Shown here: positions 7,700 through 14,129 of the stretch, piece by piece
How the letters are laid out: each line of letters begins with the position of its first letter
Numbering within the stretch: the first letter of the stretch is position 1
Assembly (NCBI RefSeq): GCF_013283745.1
Contig: NZ_JABSTZ010000005.1
Coordinates: forward strand, 124,001 to 188,000
Origin: Aeromicrobium stalagmiti
Lineage (GTDB): Bacteria > Actinomycetota > Actinomycetes > Propionibacteriales > Nocardioidaceae
Direction of reading: 5' to 3'
Length of the DNA: 64,000 bases
The notes under the pieces: model-generated
What the model was told of the DNA's origin: nothing
Databases searched by the model: none
Seen by the model: the letters and a program-made list of their open reading frames with translations, nothing else
Position numbers and translations under genes: made by a program

Positions 7700-7782
7700 C
7701 GCACCTCCTGGCATAGGCGAGTCTCTCTCCCCGCTTGGAAAAAAACCTCGGGGAGGGAAGCCCGCCTATGCCAGGAGGTGCG
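7700..7782. repeat. Long perfect inverted repeat (nested stem)
   Basis: Twenty-base arms at 7700-7719 and 7763-7782 are perfect reverse complements (the left arm begins CGCACCTCCTGG). Inside them, CTCCCCG (7727-7733) pairs with CGGGGAG (7749-7755), leaving a 15-base A-rich loop. The structure lies between a terminator and a promoter, in DNA without a gene. It is far longer than a terminator needs to be. It could be a structured RNA, a single-strand origin, or a recombination or packaging site. Confidence 0.8.
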
Positions 7783-7794
7783 GGGTCGCGGCGA

Positions 7795-7822
7795 TTGGGG
7801 TGACCTCCCCCTGGGGTACAAC
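7795..7822 (+). promoter_or_regulatory. Promoter of the small membrane protein gene
   Basis: A -35-like TTGGGG (7795-7800) and a -10-like TACAAC (7817-7822) are 16 bases apart. The -10 ends 6 bases before the ATG at 7829, the geometry expected for a leaderless transcript. Confidence 0.5.
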
Positions 7823-7828
7823 ATCGCC

Positions 7829-8056
7829 ATGGCTCATATCCTCCGCGACCTCAACGCCCTATCCGACAGCGACCTCATCCGTCTGCATGACGCGGCGGCG
7901 GACAATGTCACCGTCGGGGTCGACTACTACCTCAACGAGATCCATCGCCGCCAAGCGGCGGCGGCTATCCGAACCTCGCAGAGACTCGCGGCTGCGGCTA
8001 CGGGTCTTGCTGCTGTTGGGGCGACGGCAGGAGTCGTCTCGCTGTTCCTGCGCTGA
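7829..8056 (+). CDS. Small C-tail-anchored membrane protein
   Basis: A 75-residue protein with a soluble helical N-terminal part (ALSDSDLIRLHDAAADNV) and one hydrophobic segment at the C-terminus (about residues 53-74, AAAATGLAAVGATAGVVSLF). This suggests a C-tail-anchored membrane protein. The ATG at 7829 is chosen because a promoter-like -10 lies 6 bases upstream and the longer frame would cross the inverted repeat. Function unknown. Confidence 0.6.
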   Translation: MAHILRDLNALSDSDLIRLHDAAADNVTVGVDYYLNEIHRRQAAAAIRTSQRLAAAATGLAAVGATAGVVSLFLR

Positions 8057-8094
8057 TTCAAGTATCACAAGATGTCTGACCGTCCTGCGATCGT

Positions 8095-8916
8095 GTGCTC
8101 GTGACCGAACCGAACATGACACCCGAGAAGACGGAGCTCGGATGGAAGATCATCTGGGACGAGGCGCAGACATGGCAGACGCGGAGCGACACGCAGGACG
8201 CGTGGAAGTTCGCGCCGGGTAGCAAGCTCGCTGGAGACAACAAGCGGACCAAGCCGTTCCAGACGTCGCACGCTTGCAGGGCGGTGATCCACGCAGCCGT
8301 CGACCACCAGCATGCGGTTGGGGCGCTTGTCATGGATGCTCATGCGCTTCACACCTATGCGGGGGCCACGCTCGTTCGCGCTGCGATCGAGTCGGCATCC
8401 TTCGCCATCTGGATGCTCGAGCCCGAGTCCAAGGAAGAGCGCGCGCTTCGAACCTTCAAATGGTCCGCGAAGGACTACGCCGACGAACTGCGCTTCGAAG
8501 CAACGTCGATGGGGAAGCCGACCAACATCAAAGCAGCCGTCGTCGAAAGGTTCGGGCCTGCGGTTGAACGTGCGGGCCTCAGCATCGTCGAGGTAGTCAA
8601 GGGCGTTCAGAGCACCGAGGCGGTTCGGGCTGCAGATGCCTACGCCGTTCGCACCGGCGAAGTGATGAGGCCCATGCTCTACTGGCAGCTTGCTTCGGGT
8701 TTTGCTCACGGTCGACGCTGGTCGACCCTCGCGTTCGCCGAGCGCCAGGAGAGAGACACGGACGATCCCGACGTCCTCAACGTCCGATTCAGCATGAGCC
8801 AGGATCGAGTGCTGCAGTTAGCGTTCGCCTCGTCCGCCGCGATTGAGATGGCGATCGGCCTCTGGGAGTCGCGGGCAGCCAGAGCCGTCCCTCCCCGCGC
8901 AAAGGCTAAGAGGTAA
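8095..8916 (+). CDS. Hypothetical accessory protein with an RAAIESASFAIWML motif
   Basis: A 273-residue soluble helical protein that I cannot assign. The centre contains VRAAIESASFAIWMLEPES, a signature that I associate with uncharacterised actinobacterial accessory proteins. A later QLASGFAHGRRWS segment has a conserved-looking His-Gly-Arg. The combination of long helices with buried Arg, Glu and His is reminiscent of HEPN-type proteins, but the RxxxxH nuclease motif is not present. The start is uncertain: GTG 8095, GTG 8101 or ATG 8116. Its place among cargo genes would allow a defence role; that is speculation. Confidence 0.6.
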   Translation: MLVTEPNMTPEKTELGWKIIWDEAQTWQTRSDTQDAWKFAPGSKLAGDNKRTKPFQTSHACRAVIHAAVDHQHAVGALVMDAHALHTYAGATLVRAAIESASFAIWMLEPESKEERALRTFKWSAKDYADELRFEATSMGKPTNIKAAVVERFGPAVERAGLSIVEVVKGVQSTEAVRAADAYAVRTGEVMRPMLYWQLASGFAHGRRWSTLAFAERQERDTDDPDVLNVRFSMSQDRVLQLAFASSAAIEMAIGLWESRAARAVPPRAKAKR

Positions 8917-8924
8917 CCGACTCA

Positions 8925-9191
8925 ATGGGGATGAACCGGCCGAAGTCCGACAAGTGGCCGCCCTACAAACCCACCCGCCACGTCCTCATCAAGCGCGAGG
9001 ACCACCGGTTTGCGCGCCCGTTCCAGGGCTTCGTTGTTGACTGGAAGCGGACTGGCAAGAAGTGGGAGGCACTTGTGGTCTTCATGGACGAGCGGGTCGA
9101 CGGGATGCCGCTCGTACAAACATGGTTCCCAATCGAGCAGCTGATGCCGTGCCATCCAGACCCGAATCCTCGGCGCGACGAGTGGTTCTGA
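8925..9191 (+). CDS. Small SH3-like hypothetical protein
   Basis: An 88-residue protein starting at ATG 8925, 8 bases after the previous stop. The pattern HVLIKREDHRFARPFQGFVV, WEALVVFMDE and LVQTWFPIEQL predicts a compact all-beta, SH3-like fold. Similar small proteins occur in actinophage and island genomes without known function. It seems to be co-transcribed with the gene before it. Confidence 0.6.
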   Translation: MGMNRPKSDKWPPYKPTRHVLIKREDHRFARPFQGFVVDWKRTGKKWEALVVFMDERVDGMPLVQTWFPIEQLMPCHPDPNPRRDEWF

Positions 9192-9227
9192 ACCGCTGAG
9201 CCTTGTAGGCCGCTACGCTCAGGCTCG

Positions 9228-9692
9228 ATGACTCTGCCGGATCTGCGCAACTCCATGCTGGCGATGACGTGTCAGTGCGATGACGGGCCGATCGACTGTT
9301 TGAAGTCCGATCAGCCGGTGACGCAATTCGTTCCAGGGGACGACCAATTTCGCTGCCAGCCTCGAAGTGATCGTGAGGTCGGGCTGTCACTTCAGAAGGG
9401 CACTCTGTCGACAACGGGTGCGCGAGACGCAATGCTCGGTAAAGCTCGATCGAGCAAGCCCAAAACCGGTTCGCGGGTTCGGTACAGCACGGTTGGAACA
9501 TTGCGCGATAATGGTTTCGAGGTCATCCACACGCCTCGCAAGATCGCGAATGGAACGCATGTGTCGGTTGTGTGGCCGAACACGAACTCTGTGTACGACG
9601 CCTTCGTGCCATGGCCCGAAGATGTGACACAGACCTTCAATGAGTGCTTTGATGAACCAACAGACCCCGTAGATGCGGGAGGTGCAGAATGA
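9228..9692 (+). CDS. Unrecognised cargo protein
   Basis: A 154-residue protein. A -10-like TACGCT (9214-9219) lies 8 bases before ATG 9228, consistent with a leaderless start. The N-terminal 65 residues look weakly structured, and a second possible start is ATG 9432. The C-terminal half (SRVRYSTVGTLRDNGFEVIH, then THVSVVWP) looks like a compact alpha/beta domain. Codon third positions are less GC-rich than in neighbouring chromosomal genes. The stop overlaps the next gene (ATGA), so the two form a bicistronic unit. Family not recognised. Confidence 0.5.
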   Translation: MTLPDLRNSMLAMTCQCDDGPIDCLKSDQPVTQFVPGDDQFRCQPRSDREVGLSLQKGTLSTTGARDAMLGKARSSKPKTGSRVRYSTVGTLRDNGFEVIHTPRKIANGTHVSVVWPNTNSVYDAFVPWPEDVTQTFNECFDEPTDPVDAGGAE

Positions 9693-10165
9693 ATTTTGAC
9701 TTGATCGTTGCTCGAGGCCAGTTGCCCTGGACTCCCAATCCGCATGCCGAAGACCTCGACGTTTGGCATGAGCACGAAATTCCGTTTGCTGGCACTTTTC
9801 AGCAGGCAGGGCACGTCATCCTGTTTACGGCTGTCGGGAACATCGATTCTTCGATGACCATCGGTTCGTGGGCCTACACCGAACTGCTGACGCAACCGCC
9901 AGCAACTTTCTCCGATGTCGATGAGATGCGCGATTGGGTTGAAAGTCAGTTCGTCGGTGCGAAGGCAATCTACGCCGTGTCGCGCGATCTGGTTCTGTTC
10001 CGCTACTCCGAGTGCAAGCAGGTTGAGACCTTGTACGACGGGGCCTCGGACTTCCTCGACGAGGTTCTTGACTCTGTTACCGATAAGCGAAGCCGAGATT
10101 TGGCTCGCTTCTCGGCGCATCAGGCTGAGGTCGAGGTTGTAGAGAAGGAACTCGTCGACGCCTAG
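9689..10165 (+). CDS. Unrecognised cargo protein, second gene of a pair
   Basis: A 158-residue acidic protein with a good ribosome binding site (GGGAGGT) 5 bases before its ATG, inside the end of the upstream gene. The sequence suggests an alpha/beta fold: strands FDLIVAR, HVILFTAVG and LVLFRYS, followed by a long acidic C-terminal helix. No catalytic motif or membrane segment is obvious. Relaxed codon use and the ATGA coupling suggest a transferred two-gene module; toxin-antitoxin or toxin-immunity pairs are often built like this, but no family match supports that here. Confidence 0.6.
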   Translation: MNFDLIVARGQLPWTPNPHAEDLDVWHEHEIPFAGTFQQAGHVILFTAVGNIDSSMTIGSWAYTELLTQPPATFSDVDEMRDWVESQFVGAKAIYAVSRDLVLFRYSECKQVETLYDGASDFLDEVLDSVTDKRSRDLARFSAHQAEVEVVEKELVDA

Positions 10166-10180
10166 TTTGACAACGCCAAG

Positions 10181-10570
10181 TTACCGAGTCGGCCTCTCGG
10201 CTCTTGCGTTTGCCACGACTTCGATCTGCCGGTGCCGGTACACCCGCTGCCCAGACTTCGTGACGTGCACCGGGATCCTCTCCTCGTTCGCGAGCTGCGA
10301 TACCCGCACGTGGCTGATGCCGAGGATCATCGCCGCCTGGCGACCGTTCAGCCACGGGTTGTCGATGAACTCCTGGACGTCGGCGCGCGAGTAGGAGGGC
10401 AGGCCCTCGAGCGTGATCAGCAGGCCCTCGCGGCGAAACCTGGTCACGGTCACTTCGGACATCCCCAGCATCTCAGCGGCTTCAGCGAGGGTGATCGCGT
10501 CCGGATTCACAAGCCTTCTGGAAGTCACGACAGCACGATGACACATCCCCGCGATGTATGCATCGGGCAT
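10181..10570 (-). CDS. Tandem-HTH DNA-binding regulator
   Basis: A 129-residue protein with two helix-turn-helix units. The first is ITLAEAAEMLGMSEVTVTRF (about residues 26-45) and the second is NGRQAAMILGISHVRVSQLA (about 74-93), each followed by a short wing. Both resemble excisionase/MerR-type domains. It reads toward the cargo pair (tail to tail) and away from the gene at 10660, with about 90 bases between the divergent starts. A repressor or recombination directionality factor is plausible. The start could also be an internal GTG or ATG (10546). Confidence 0.7.
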   Translation of the reverse strand: MPDAYIAGMCHRAVVTSRRLVNPDAITLAEAAEMLGMSEVTVTRFRREGLLITLEGLPSYSRADVQEFIDNPWLNGRQAAMILGISHVRVSQLANEERIPVHVTKSGQRVYRHRQIEVVANARAERPTR

Positions 10571-10659
10571 TCCACAGTGCTTTAGCAGCCCATAGACCGC
10601 CTACGGAGTGGTGGGCATTCGAAAGTTGTGAGCAGAATTTCGCTACGAAACTTCAGACA

Positions 10660-11184
10660 ATGGCAGTTCTTCGCGCCGATACTTGGATCGGTAGACGGTC
10701 GGCAACGGAGTCCAGTATGTACATTTCGAAAAGTGTGCGAGAGGCCAACGTCGTTGAGACGTGGGAGGCCGAGACGGGTCATCGATTGAACGTTATGCGA
10801 CGCGTCGAATTCTTGAGGCGGCCGGAAGTTCGCGAGCTTCGGAGGATTAGTCGTCAACTCCTAGGTGAGGGTGCGCGCATCGCCGTTCGTCGTAACCCGC
10901 ACGGTCACCTTCTGCTTGGTGAATGGCTTGAATGTTGCGAGCAGCGTCGGCGCGCCGTAGAGAGCGCCACCCTTCCCTCTGGCGGGAACCTATCGGGCAG
11001 AGGCGAAACTCGCCGCATGAGACGCGTTCTATCCAAGCGAGCGGGTGTAGACATTGAAGCTGAGCGCAAAGAGTTTGAGCGAGAACGGGACGCCAGGCGA
11101 TCGTCAAAGCTTCATGCTGAAGGCCCCCCTAGCTGCTCGTCGTGTGGACGAGTCATCTCGTCGAATGGCCAGTGCTCGTGCTGA
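10660..11184 (+). CDS. Basic hypothetical protein with a C-terminal cysteine knuckle
   Basis: A 174-residue, strongly basic and Arg-rich protein that ends in CSSCGRVISSNGQCSC, a probable zinc knuckle. The frame begins at 10558, but that start would overlap the divergent HTH gene; ATG 10660 or ATG 10717 leave room for promoters. Codon use is less GC-biased than in the host genes. The stop is 6 bases from the convergent end of the DGQHR gene. Nucleic-acid binding is likely; function unknown. Confidence 0.5.
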   Translation: MAVLRADTWIGRRSATESSMYISKSVREANVVETWEAETGHRLNVMRRVEFLRRPEVRELRRISRQLLGEGARIAVRRNPHGHLLLGEWLECCEQRRRAVESATLPSGGNLSGRGETRRMRRVLSKRAGVDIEAERKEFERERDARRSSKLHAEGPPSCSSCGRVISSNGQCSC

Positions 11185-11190
11185 GTCTGC

Positions 11191-12000
11191 TCATTTGGGT
11201 TCCGGAAAGTTCTCTGGCGTCAGTCCGCCCTTGGGCATCTGAAGCTTCAATCTTCTGCCGCCCGCTCGGTGCGCGTTCCACGCCAAGATCATGAGGGCGA
11301 GCGCTTCGGTCTCGTTGACCCGCCCACCTCCAACGCGCAGCTTCACGATGCGGAGGCGCAGCGCAGCGATCGGGGAGTCGGCCGCGACTCCATCACCGTC
11401 AGCGACCCTCGCAAGGAACCAGTCAGCTTCGTCGGGATCGAGCGGCGAGAACAGCCAGTGGCATAGGCCAATGACCGACGCTGGCAGGAAAGTTCTGGTC
11501 GCGTACCGAGCGGCCACATCTGCAGACGTCCGTATCTGTGGGTTCGCGCCAATGAAGCCGTTCATCTCTCGAGCGGTCGGACGGACCGCACCAGTGTTCG
11601 TGCGTGCCCCTCGCTGCCACATAACGGCTCGCCTGACGACCGCGGCAAGTGTCGTGGTGTTGTCCTCGCCCTGGAGCTTCAGAGCGTCCGCATAGGTCCG
11701 TTTTGCGCCGACGTCGACCGTGTCCATCACATCGGCATCTACGCCCCGCATGACGACCATGGGAATCGTGACGTCGGCGGCGACGACGGCGGAGAGGCGA
11801 TGCTGGCCGTCGATGAGCTTGCCGGTTTGGTCGAACTTCAGAGTCTCGCCGTTGAGCATCCAGTTGCCGGCGAGCATGTCGCGGGCGTAGGAGTTCACGA
11901 CGGGTTGGCGGAGGTTGCGGTTGTTCGGATTCTTCGCGAGCCAGGATTCGGCCATGGCGGGGGTGACGTCGATGATCTCGACGGTGGGCGGGTTGGGCAT
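11191..12000 (-). CDS. DGQHR/ParB-like domain protein
   Basis: A 269-residue protein. An N-terminal helical region that includes NNRNLRQPVVNSYARDM is followed by DGQHR at residues 64-68 and AVVAADVTIPMVVMRGVD, which matches the ParB/Srx-like DGQHR fold of phage, plasmid and island proteins. ATG 12000 is chosen because AAGGA sits about 7 bases ahead. A longer form from GTG 12090 would run through three of the four palindromes upstream. The role may be partition, DNA modification or regulation. It is last in a minus-strand operon. Confidence 0.7.
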   Translation of the reverse strand: MPNPPTVEIIDVTPAMAESWLAKNPNNRNLRQPVVNSYARDMLAGNWMLNGETLKFDQTGKLIDGQHRLSAVVAADVTIPMVVMRGVDADVMDTVDVGAKRTYADALKLQGEDNTTTLAAVVRRAVMWQRGARTNTGAVRPTAREMNGFIGANPQIRTSADVAARYATRTFLPASVIGLCHWLFSPLDPDEADWFLARVADGDGVAADSPIAALRLRIVKLRVGGGRVNETEALALMILAWNAHRAGGRRLKLQMPKGGLTPENFPEPK

Positions 12001-12016
12001 CGGATTTCCTTGGTGA

Positions 12017-12131
12017 GTGTCGCCAATTGGCGACAGGGGCGGGGCAGCCTCCAAATCCTTGGAGGCCGGTGTATCGGAAATTTCCGACACTGTGGCGCCG
12101 CCGCCCGGGTGTCTACCGTGGTAGACACCCG
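12017..12131. repeat. Cluster of four palindromes upstream of the DGQHR gene
   Basis: Four dyads in 115 bases. (1) TGTCGCCAATTGGCGACA, perfect 18-mer, 12018-12035. (2) GCCTCCAA and TTGGAGGC arms, 12047-12066. (3) TCGGAAATTTCCGA, 12074-12087, inside GTGT...ACAC flanks. (4) CGGGTGTCTACC and GGTAGACACCCG arms, 12106-12131. Sites 1, 3 and 4 fit one pattern: GTGTC, a self-complementary decamer, then GACAC (site 3 has a 2-base insertion, site 1 a final G). The inner decamers differ but stay palindromic. They may be operators, partition sites or RNA hairpins. Confidence 0.8.
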
Positions 12132-12174
12132 AGTGGCGGGCGCGGTGAGCCTCGTGTGCCGTTCGGGTCGGGGA

Positions 12175-12795
12175 TCATGCGCGAGCCGCCTCGCATGCGT
12201 CGAGGGCATGTTGGATCGCCAGATGATTGGCCTTGCTCGCCATCCAGGGAGCTGGCCACGCGGGGAGGCAGTCGGGGCCGAACTGCTCCCATTTGCGCAT
12301 CGCAGTCTTGAGCGTGACTCCCTTTCGCCAGTCGGCATACGCCTGGAACATTCGCCAATCGACGAGAAGCACTCGGCGCAAGATCCGGCCGGCGACCGCA
12401 AAGTGCGCGTCGCTGTCGTTCATGTAATCGATCAACAGGTCATACAAGACTGGGTCGATCAATCGTTGAGAAGCAGCCCGCTGCACCCGACGCTCCTCGA
12501 TGCGCTCCTTGCCCCCGCTCCGTTCGAACCCGCCTCGATCAAGATGGACCAACTCGTGGGTCAGGGTGGAACGAAGCGAATGCTCCGGGCGACCGACCAA
12601 GAGCGAAACGGATAGATCTGCGAAGTGGGTGACCCCCAAGGGGCGCTCCCACTTCGCGACCTTGCCGTTATGCCACCTGAGGTCAACCCCGGTACGGCGT
12701 GCGAGATCGTCCCACGGCGAGTACGCGGCCGGACGGCTCATGAGCCGAACGCCCACGGCTTCGGCGAGCCGAGGAGGTAGCCCGCCCGCCTTCAC
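12175..12795 (-). CDS. HExxH zinc metallopeptidase-like protein
   Basis: A 206-residue protein with HELVH (residues 80-84) in the context RSTLTHELVHLDRGG, typical of IrrE/ImmA-like or minimal metallopeptidases. Acidic residues some 20 positions further (ERIEERR) could supply the third zinc ligand. The GTG start at 12795 overlaps the previous stop (GTGA), so it is preferred over longer frames. In phage islands such peptidases often cleave a repressor to trigger induction. Whether this one does so, and on which HTH protein of the element, is unknown. Confidence 0.7.
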   Translation of the reverse strand: MKAGGLPPRLAEAVGVRLMSRPAAYSPWDDLARRTGVDLRWHNGKVAKWERPLGVTHFADLSVSLLVGRPEHSLRSTLTHELVHLDRGGFERSGGKERIEERRVQRAASQRLIDPVLYDLLIDYMNDSDAHFAVAGRILRRVLLVDWRMFQAYADWRKGVTLKTAMRKWEQFGPDCLPAWPAPWMASKANHLAIQHALDACEAARA

Positions 12796-12989
12796 GCGTC
12801 GGCCCGCTCGTCGAGCCAGTCGCACTTGGCCTGCATGTCCGCAATTGCGGATAGTTGGGTCCAATCGTCGGCGGTCATCTCGTTCATGACCCGCATATGA
12901 GTCCGGATCGAAGCGCGGACATCGTCAGCAAGCCCGGCAACATCGATGGTCATGTAGTCGCCGCAGTGGACGACGCGCCCGGTACTCAT
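12792..12989 (-). CDS. Small hypothetical protein in the minus-strand operon
   Basis: A 65-residue acidic protein of two predicted helices (VAGLADDVRASIRTHMRVMN and an Asp/Trp-containing C-terminal helix). The ATG overlaps the stop of the upstream gene (ATGA), and the stop overlaps the downstream peptidase start (GTGA), which fixes both ends well. Family not recognised. Confidence 0.6.
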   Translation of the reverse strand: MSTGRVVHCGDYMTIDVAGLADDVRASIRTHMRVMNEMTADDWTQLSAIADMQAKCDWLDERADA

Positions 12990-13387
12990 GCGTCCAACTC
13001 CGATCGAAGGTCGGTCATGATCGCGAGGATGGCAGGAAGGTCGAGCACGTCGTACTCCGAGAAGCCTCCGAAGCCGCTGTCGTCGTGGCCGTCGACCTCT
13101 ATGAACGGGCCGTAGGCGAGCGCGTCCGTTTCGATCGGCGTCTCCAAGCACTCGTACCAAGCGAGGCGGGCAACAAACACGCCGCCGCGGGCCGTGGGGT
13201 GCTTCCGCTCTGCGCCGCGGTGGAAGGCTCCCTCAGAGCTGACCACGTCGCCTTGGTCGTGCTTCTCCGCGCACCAGGCGGGACAGATGAATCCGTCAAG
13301 AGGTTGGACGGGAAGTTCGACCTTGCGGTCGAGTTCCGTCATGTACGGCTTCGGTGGCCGTGACTTCGTTTCAGTAGTGTTGGTCAT
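12986..13387 (-). CDS. DUF6907-like protein, first gene of the minus-strand operon
   Basis: A 133-residue protein. Start ATG 13387 is chosen for its strong ribosome binding site (AAGGGAG); the frame continues upstream only through element/host junction DNA. The centre, FICPAWCAEKHDQG (C35, C39, H43), followed by an acidic region with a second His, fits the DUF6907 pattern common in streptomycete and nocardioform mobile elements, possibly metal-binding. It overlaps the next gene by 4 bases. Its promoter must lie within about 80 bases of the element's right end. Confidence 0.65.
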   Translation of the reverse strand: MTNTTETKSRPPKPYMTELDRKVELPVQPLDGFICPAWCAEKHDQGDVVSSEGAFHRGAERKHPTARGGVFVARLAWYECLETPIETDALAYGPFIEVDGHDDSGFGGFSEYDVLDLPAILAIMTDLRSELDA

Positions 13388-13419
13388 AGTTCGATCTCCC
13401 TTGTTGAGGTTGAACTCAC

Positions 13420-13448
13420 GTCCCCGGCTGCTGAAACAGCGCGGGGAC
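13420..13448. repeat. Hairpin near the right end of the element
   Basis: GTCCCCG (13420-13426) pairs with CGGGGAC (13442-13448), with inner GCTG/CAGC arms. It lies about 33 bases upstream of the first minus-strand gene and about 20 bases from the element boundary. It may belong to the operon leader or to the integrase half-site, since serine-integrase att sites are imperfect palindromes. Confidence 0.55.
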
Positions 13449-13475
13449 ACTTTGCGTATCTGAAGTGAATGTTGT
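13449..13475. other. Probable right attachment junction (attR)
   Basis: The TadC-like frame can be read from 13469 rightward but is closed by a TGA at 13466-13468, so element DNA must give way to host DNA here. Without the left end or an empty-site sequence, the crossover dinucleotide cannot be named. Confidence 0.55.
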
Positions 13476-13564
13476 TCCCGGTCGTGTTCCTGATCCTGCC
13501 CGTGACCGTCGTCTTCGCCTTCTTTCCCGGCTATGTCGGGCTCCACCTCACTTCGGGCATGTAA
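13469..13564 (+). pseudogene. tadC: C-terminal fragment of tadC (type II/IV secretion F-family protein)
   Basis: A 32-codon frame encodes MLFPVVFLILPVTVV, then AFFPGYVGLHL, the hydrophobic last membrane helix expected of TadC, the inner-membrane platform protein of Tad/Flp pili. It is followed directly by the DUF4244, TadE and TadG-like genes, the normal order behind tadC. A stop codon abuts it on the left, so it is not expressed as an intact protein. The N-terminal part should lie on the far side of the element, left of the window. Its short length is the main uncertainty. Confidence 0.7.
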
Positions 13565-13578
13565 CGGAAGGAAATCCC

Positions 13579-13740
13579 ATGAGACGACTCCGATCCCACC
13601 GCCACGACGAGCGTGGTGACGTCCCCGGCTGGGTCATGATCACCGTCATGTCCGCCGGGCTGGTGGCGGTCCTCACCGCTGCTGCCGGGCCCCAGCTGCG
13701 GAGCATGCTGACGCAGGCTCTGTCGGCGGTCGGCGGCTGA
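13579..13740 (+). CDS. DUF4244 Flp-pilin-like protein
   Basis: A 53-residue single-TM protein. The N-terminus is basic and charged (MRRLRSHRHDERGDVPGW), followed by a hydrophobic helix (VMITVMSAGLVAVLTAAAGP), as in DUF4244 proteins, the probable major pilins of actinobacterial tad clusters. GGAAGGA lies 6-8 bases ahead of the ATG. It is the first intact tad gene right of the element; its original promoter, far upstream in the cluster, is probably separated from it by the insertion. Confidence 0.8.
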   Translation: MRRLRSHRHDERGDVPGWVMITVMSAGLVAVLTAAAGPQLRSMLTQALSAVGG

Positions 13741-13742
13741 CC

Positions 13743-14129
13743 GTGCCCGACGCCGGACGCGAGCGAGGCTCCGCGGTCGTCGACTTCGTGCTGATCATGG
13801 TGCTGCTCGTTCCGCTCGTGCTGGGCATCGCGCAGGTCGCGCTGGTGCTGCACGTGCGCAACACCTTGGCGTCGGCCGCGTCCGAGGGCGCACGCTCCGC
13901 CGCACCCCTCGGTGCCACGCCTGCTGACGGCGCTGAGCGGACCCGCAGCATGATCCGCCGCGCTCTCGACGACCGCTACGCCGATGACGTGTCAGCGTCG
14001 TTGACCACGGTCGGCGGTGTGCCGGGAGCCGTCGTCCAGGTGCGGGCCAAGGTGCCCGCGCTCGGCCTGTTCGGTCCGTCGGTGACCCTCGACGTGAGCG
14101 GGCACGCGGTGCGTGAGGTCGAGCCGTGA
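13743..14129 (+). CDS. TadE-like pseudopilin
   Basis: A 128-residue protein with the TadE signature: a short N-terminus (RERGSAVVDF), one membrane helix (VLIMVLLVPLVLGIAQVALV) and the following HVRNTLASAASEGARSAA segment. TadE-type pseudopilins are processed minor components of Tad pili. The GTG start lies 3 bases after the pilin stop, and the end overlaps the next gene (GTGA). Confidence 0.85.
   Translation: MPDAGRERGSAVVDFVLIMVLLVPLVLGIAQVALVLHVRNTLASAASEGARSAAPLGATPADGAERTRSMIRRALDDRYADDVSASLTTVGGVPGAVVQVRAKVPALGLFGPSVTLDVSGHAVREVEP

Larger units (their letters stand above)
1..13468. mobile_element. Integrated serine-integrase element, left end outside the window
   Basis: The segment starts inside a large serine integrase gene and ends where a severed TadC-like reading frame resumes at 13469. 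Between these points lie short overlapping genes (ATGA or GTGA junctions), a RepA-like ATPase, excisionase-type HTH proteins and a tape-measure gene. None of these belongs to the flanking tad cluster. No terminase, portal, capsid, tail-tube, lysis or conjugation gene is recognisable, so a phage satellite or a decayed prophage fits better than a full prophage. The right boundary is known to within about 20 bases; the left boundary is not visible. Confidence 0.8.

Noticed and set aside
1-13468. Complete prophage
   Set aside because: No terminase, portal, capsid, protease, lysin or baseplate genes are recognisable; only a tape-measure protein is phage-structural.
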